This document shows positions 61,913-64,000 of a DNA stretch of 64,000 nucleotides, piece after piece. The notes under the pieces are model-generated. The model saw only the letters and a program-made list of their open reading frames with translations. It made no database searches and was not told the DNA's origin. The stretch is from Panacagrimonas sp965216805 (GTDB taxonomy: Bacteria > Pseudomonadota > Gammaproteobacteria > Nevskiales > Nevskiaceae): positions 1,364,001-1,428,000 of the forward strand of contig NZ_CBDCGN010000003.1 of the NCBI RefSeq assembly GCF_965216805.1, read 5' to 3'. A program made the translations under genes and the position numbers. Positions within the stretch are counted from its first letter, which is position 1. The number at the start of each line of letters is the position of its first letter.

Positions 61913-64000
61913 GTGCCGGCCGCCGATCCGCGGGCGGCGACCCCGGTTGCTTCGAAACGCCGCGCGCTCCTGTTCGGGATCGGGCGGCGTTTTGCGTTGG
62001 GTCTGCTGCTGGTCGCGCTGCTGCTGGTCGCAGTGCGCTACTGGCCAAGGCCGCCGCTGGCTGAGCGCATCGGGCAGTCGCGTGCGCTGTTCGACGTTCA
62101 CGGCCGGCTGCTGCGGCTGACCCTGGCGCCGGACCAGCAATATCGCTTGTGGGCGGATCTGGAGCAGGTGTCGCCGATCCTGCTCGACGCGCTGCTGCTG
62201 CACGAGGACCAGCACTTCTATCTTCACCCCGGAGTCGATCCGGCGGCGCTGCTGCGCGCAACCTGGGCCCTGGCCAGCGGCGGTGCGCGGCAGGGCGGCT
62301 CCACGCTGAGTATGCAGCTGGCGCGCCTGTATTACGGGCTGGATACGCGCAGCATCCCCGGCAAGCTGGGCCAGATCGCGCACGCGCTGTGGCTGGAAGC
62401 GCGCTACTCCAAGCACGAGCTGCTGGAGGCGCATCTGAACCTCCTGCCTTACGGCGGCAACGTTCAGGGCGTGGGCACCGCGGCGCGCATCTATTTCGGC
62501 AAGTCCGCGGCCGACCTGAGTTTGCCCGAGGCGCTGAGTCTGGTGCTGATCCCGCAGGCGCCCGGCGCCCGCGCGCCGTCGCGCGACGAGCCGTCCAACC
62601 TGCGTGCCGCGCGTCGCCGCCTGTTCGAACGCTGGGTGCAGACCCGGCCCGGCGACGAGCGCGAACGCGGTCTTGTCGCGCTGCCGCTGCGCTACGGGCG
62701 GGTGGCGGACCTGCCGTTCCACGCGCCGCATCTGAGCACGCGCCTGCTGGCCCAGGCCGGCGCGGCGCGCGAAATCCGCAGCACGCTGGACCTGGGCCTG
62801 CAGCGTACGCTCGAACGCGAGATGCGCGATTACCTTGCACGCCTGCGCCGCCAGGGTCTGCGCAATGCGTCGGCCATGCTGGTCGACTGGCGCGACATGA
62901 GCGTGCGCGCGGTGCTGGGCTCGGCGGCGTTCTTCGATCCCGACCTGCATGGACAGGTCGACGGCACCCTGGCCAAACGCTCGCCGGGTTCGGCGCTCAA
63001 GCCTTTCATCTATGGGTTGGCCATTGACCAGGGTCTGATCCATCCGCGTTCGGTCCTCAAGGACGCTCCGACTGCGTTTGGCCCTTACTCGCCGGAGAAT
63101 TTCGACGGCGCTTTCGTGGGGCCGATCGACGCCACCCAAGCGCTGATCCGCTCGCGCAACGTGCCGGCGGTCACACTCGCCTCGCGGCTGCAGCCGCCTG
63201 GGTTTCACGGCTTTCTGCGCGCCGGTGGCGTGGCCCGGCTGGCCTCGGCCGAGCACTACGGTCTGGCTCTGGTGCTGGGCGGTGGCGAGGTGACCATGGC
63301 GGAAATGCTGCGCCTGTACGCGCTGCTGCCCAATCGCGGTCGCCTGCGTGCCCTGCGTTACCTTCAGGGCGACGCCGAATCTGCCGACGGCGCGCCGCTG
63401 TTGTCGCCGGCCGCGAGCTTCATGCTGCTGGACATGCTGCGGCAGAATCCGCGGCCGGACGACCTCGTGATCCAGGGTGTGGGCGGCGGCGGCCGTGTAG
63501 CCTGGAAGACCGGCACCTCCTGGGGCTATCGCGATGCCTGGACCGCGGGCGTGTTCGGGCCCTATGTGCTGGCGGTCTGGGTCGGCGAGTTCGACGGTCG
63601 CTCCAATCCCGCCTTCGTGGGTGTGCGCGCTGCCACGCCGCTGTTCTTCCGCATGGTCGACGCCGTGCGTGCGCTGCCCGGCTACGTGGAGCCGGCGCCG
63701 ACGCAGCCGTCCGATCTGGCCAGTGTCGAGGTCTGCGCCGCGTCCGGCGATCTACCCAACGTGGACTGTCCGCAGCGGGTGACGACGTGGTTCATCCCCG
63801 GCACATCGCCGATCCGCCTGTCGCAGGTGCATCGCCGGGTGGCAGTGGATCGGCGCAGCGGCCGCCGCGCCTGTCCGCCCTTCGACCCGGCGGATGTGCG
63901 CTGGGAGTTGCATGAATTCTGGTCGTCCGACCTGATGCGCCTGTTCGCGCAGGCTGGCATTCCGCGGCGACCGCCGCCTGCCGCTGGCGATTGCGCCGAC
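61913..64000 (+). CDS. pbpC: penicillin-binding protein 1C (partial, runs off the right edge)
   Basis: This bifunctional peptidoglycan synthase is anchored in the inner membrane. The 696 residues present include an N-terminal helix (about 27-44) and the GT51 transglycosylase motifs LLLHEDQHFYLHPGVDP and GGSTLSMQLARLYYG. The transpeptidase motifs are SPGSALKPF (active Ser), SRN and KTGTSWGYRDAW. The last part corresponds to the start of the PBP1C-specific C-terminal domain; a full protein has about 770 residues. A GTG at 61913, 9 bases after erpA, gives a sensible N-terminus. No stop occurs before the edge. Confidence 0.9.
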   Translation, partial: MPAADPRAATPVASKRRALLFGIGRRFALGLLLVALLLVAVRYWPRPPLAERIGQSRALFDVHGRLLRLTLAPDQQYRLWADLEQVSPILLDALLLHEDQHFYLHPGVDPAALLRATWALASGGARQGGSTLSMQLARLYYGLDTRSIPGKLGQIAHALWLEARYSKHELLEAHLNLLPYGGNVQGVGTAARIYFGKSAADLSLPEALSLVLIPQAPGARAPSRDEPSNLRAARRRLFERWVQTRPGDERERGLVALPLRYGRVADLPFHAPHLSTRLLAQAGAAREIRSTLDLGLQRTLEREMRDYLARLRRQGLRNASAMLVDWRDMSVRAVLGSAAFFDPDLHGQVDGTLAKRSPGSALKPFIYGLAIDQGLIHPRSVLKDAPTAFGPYSPENFDGAFVGPIDATQALIRSRNVPAVTLASRLQPPGFHGFLRAGGVARLASAEHYGLALVLGGGEVTMAEMLRLYALLPNRGRLRALRYLQGDAESADGAPLLSPAASFMLLDMLRQNPRPDDLVIQGVGGGGRVAWKTGTSWGYRDAWTAGVFGPYVLAVWVGEFDGRSNPAFVGVRAATPLFFRMVDAVRALPGYVEPAPTQPSDLASVEVCAASGDLPNVDCPQRVTTWFIPGTSPIRLSQVHRRVAVDRRSGRRACPPFDPADVRWELHEFWSSDLMRLFAQAGIPRRPPPAAGDCAD

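Noticed and set aside
1..64000. tRNA, rRNA or prophage genes
   Set aside because: No cloverleaf with CCA-type ends, no conserved rRNA stretches and no phage structural or integrase genes were recognised by reading; a covariance-model scan was not possible.

Overview
The window is high-GC, densely coded DNA of a gammaproteobacterium, most likely of the Lysobacterales (Xanthomonadales). The evidence is the rhlB / trxA-rho neighbourhood, the LuxR-type ligand-binding protein, the bfd-bfr and erpA-pbpC groupings, and above all the short intergenic palindromes (TAGGGCGGGCCATGCCCGCC type and GTAGCCCGGGTGCAACCCGG type), which are familiar from that order. This placement is an inference. No rRNA, tRNA, CRISPR array, prophage or transposase gene was recognised.

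Layout. 0-6.6 kb is housekeeping: a LuxR-like ligand-binding protein without a DNA-binding domain, purD, rho, trxA, rhlB and the laccase-domain gene pgeF. 6.9-10.8 kb holds a secreted YCF48-like protein and an RND/MMPL exporter. 11.3-25.3 kb is a complete type I secretion system (TolC-like channel, ABC transporter, HlyD-like adaptor) followed by its probable substrate, a 2740-residue RTX/Calx-beta-like surface protein with its own good promoter. 25.3-30.1 kb is a sparse accessory stretch. A composite repeat (boxes III-I-II) recurs there between very small genes (DUF4160/DUF2442, a coiled-coil protein, DUF4258/DUF2283), with a SapC-family gene and a decayed pair of tiny membrane proteins.

30.1-36.0 kb encodes an OmpA-like protein and a four-gene MacAB-TolC-type efflux operon. 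36.1-38.4 kb is a PAS-GAF histidine kinase carrying an in-frame duplicated palindromic insert. 38.5-43.6 kb has a fused beta-helix/di-haem cytochrome lipoprotein, a HerA-like ATPase and a small membrane protein. 43.6-51.8 kb contains a RimK-like ligase with a GNAT enzyme, a FecR-SPOR envelope protein, a HAD phosphatase, an exported unknown and a YadA-like trimeric autotransporter.

52.0-56.5 kb is an ECF sigma factor, a membrane anti-sigma-like protein and an exported PDZ-TPR-CHAT protease-like protein in a tight operon. 56.6-64 kb returns to core functions: rppH, a DUF2799 lipoprotein, bfd (with a Fur box) and bfr, hemJ, argC, a DUF6776-like protein, a bactofilin, erpA and the start of pbpC, which runs off the right edge.

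Taken together, the accessory genes point to investment in the cell envelope and surface: a type I secreted giant protein, a type Vc adhesin, OmpA, SPOR, bactofilin and PBP1C, plus a dedicated ECF/CHAT module that may sense envelope state. Palindromic repeats fill most non-coding gaps and lie between most convergent gene pairs, where they may act as bidirectional terminators.
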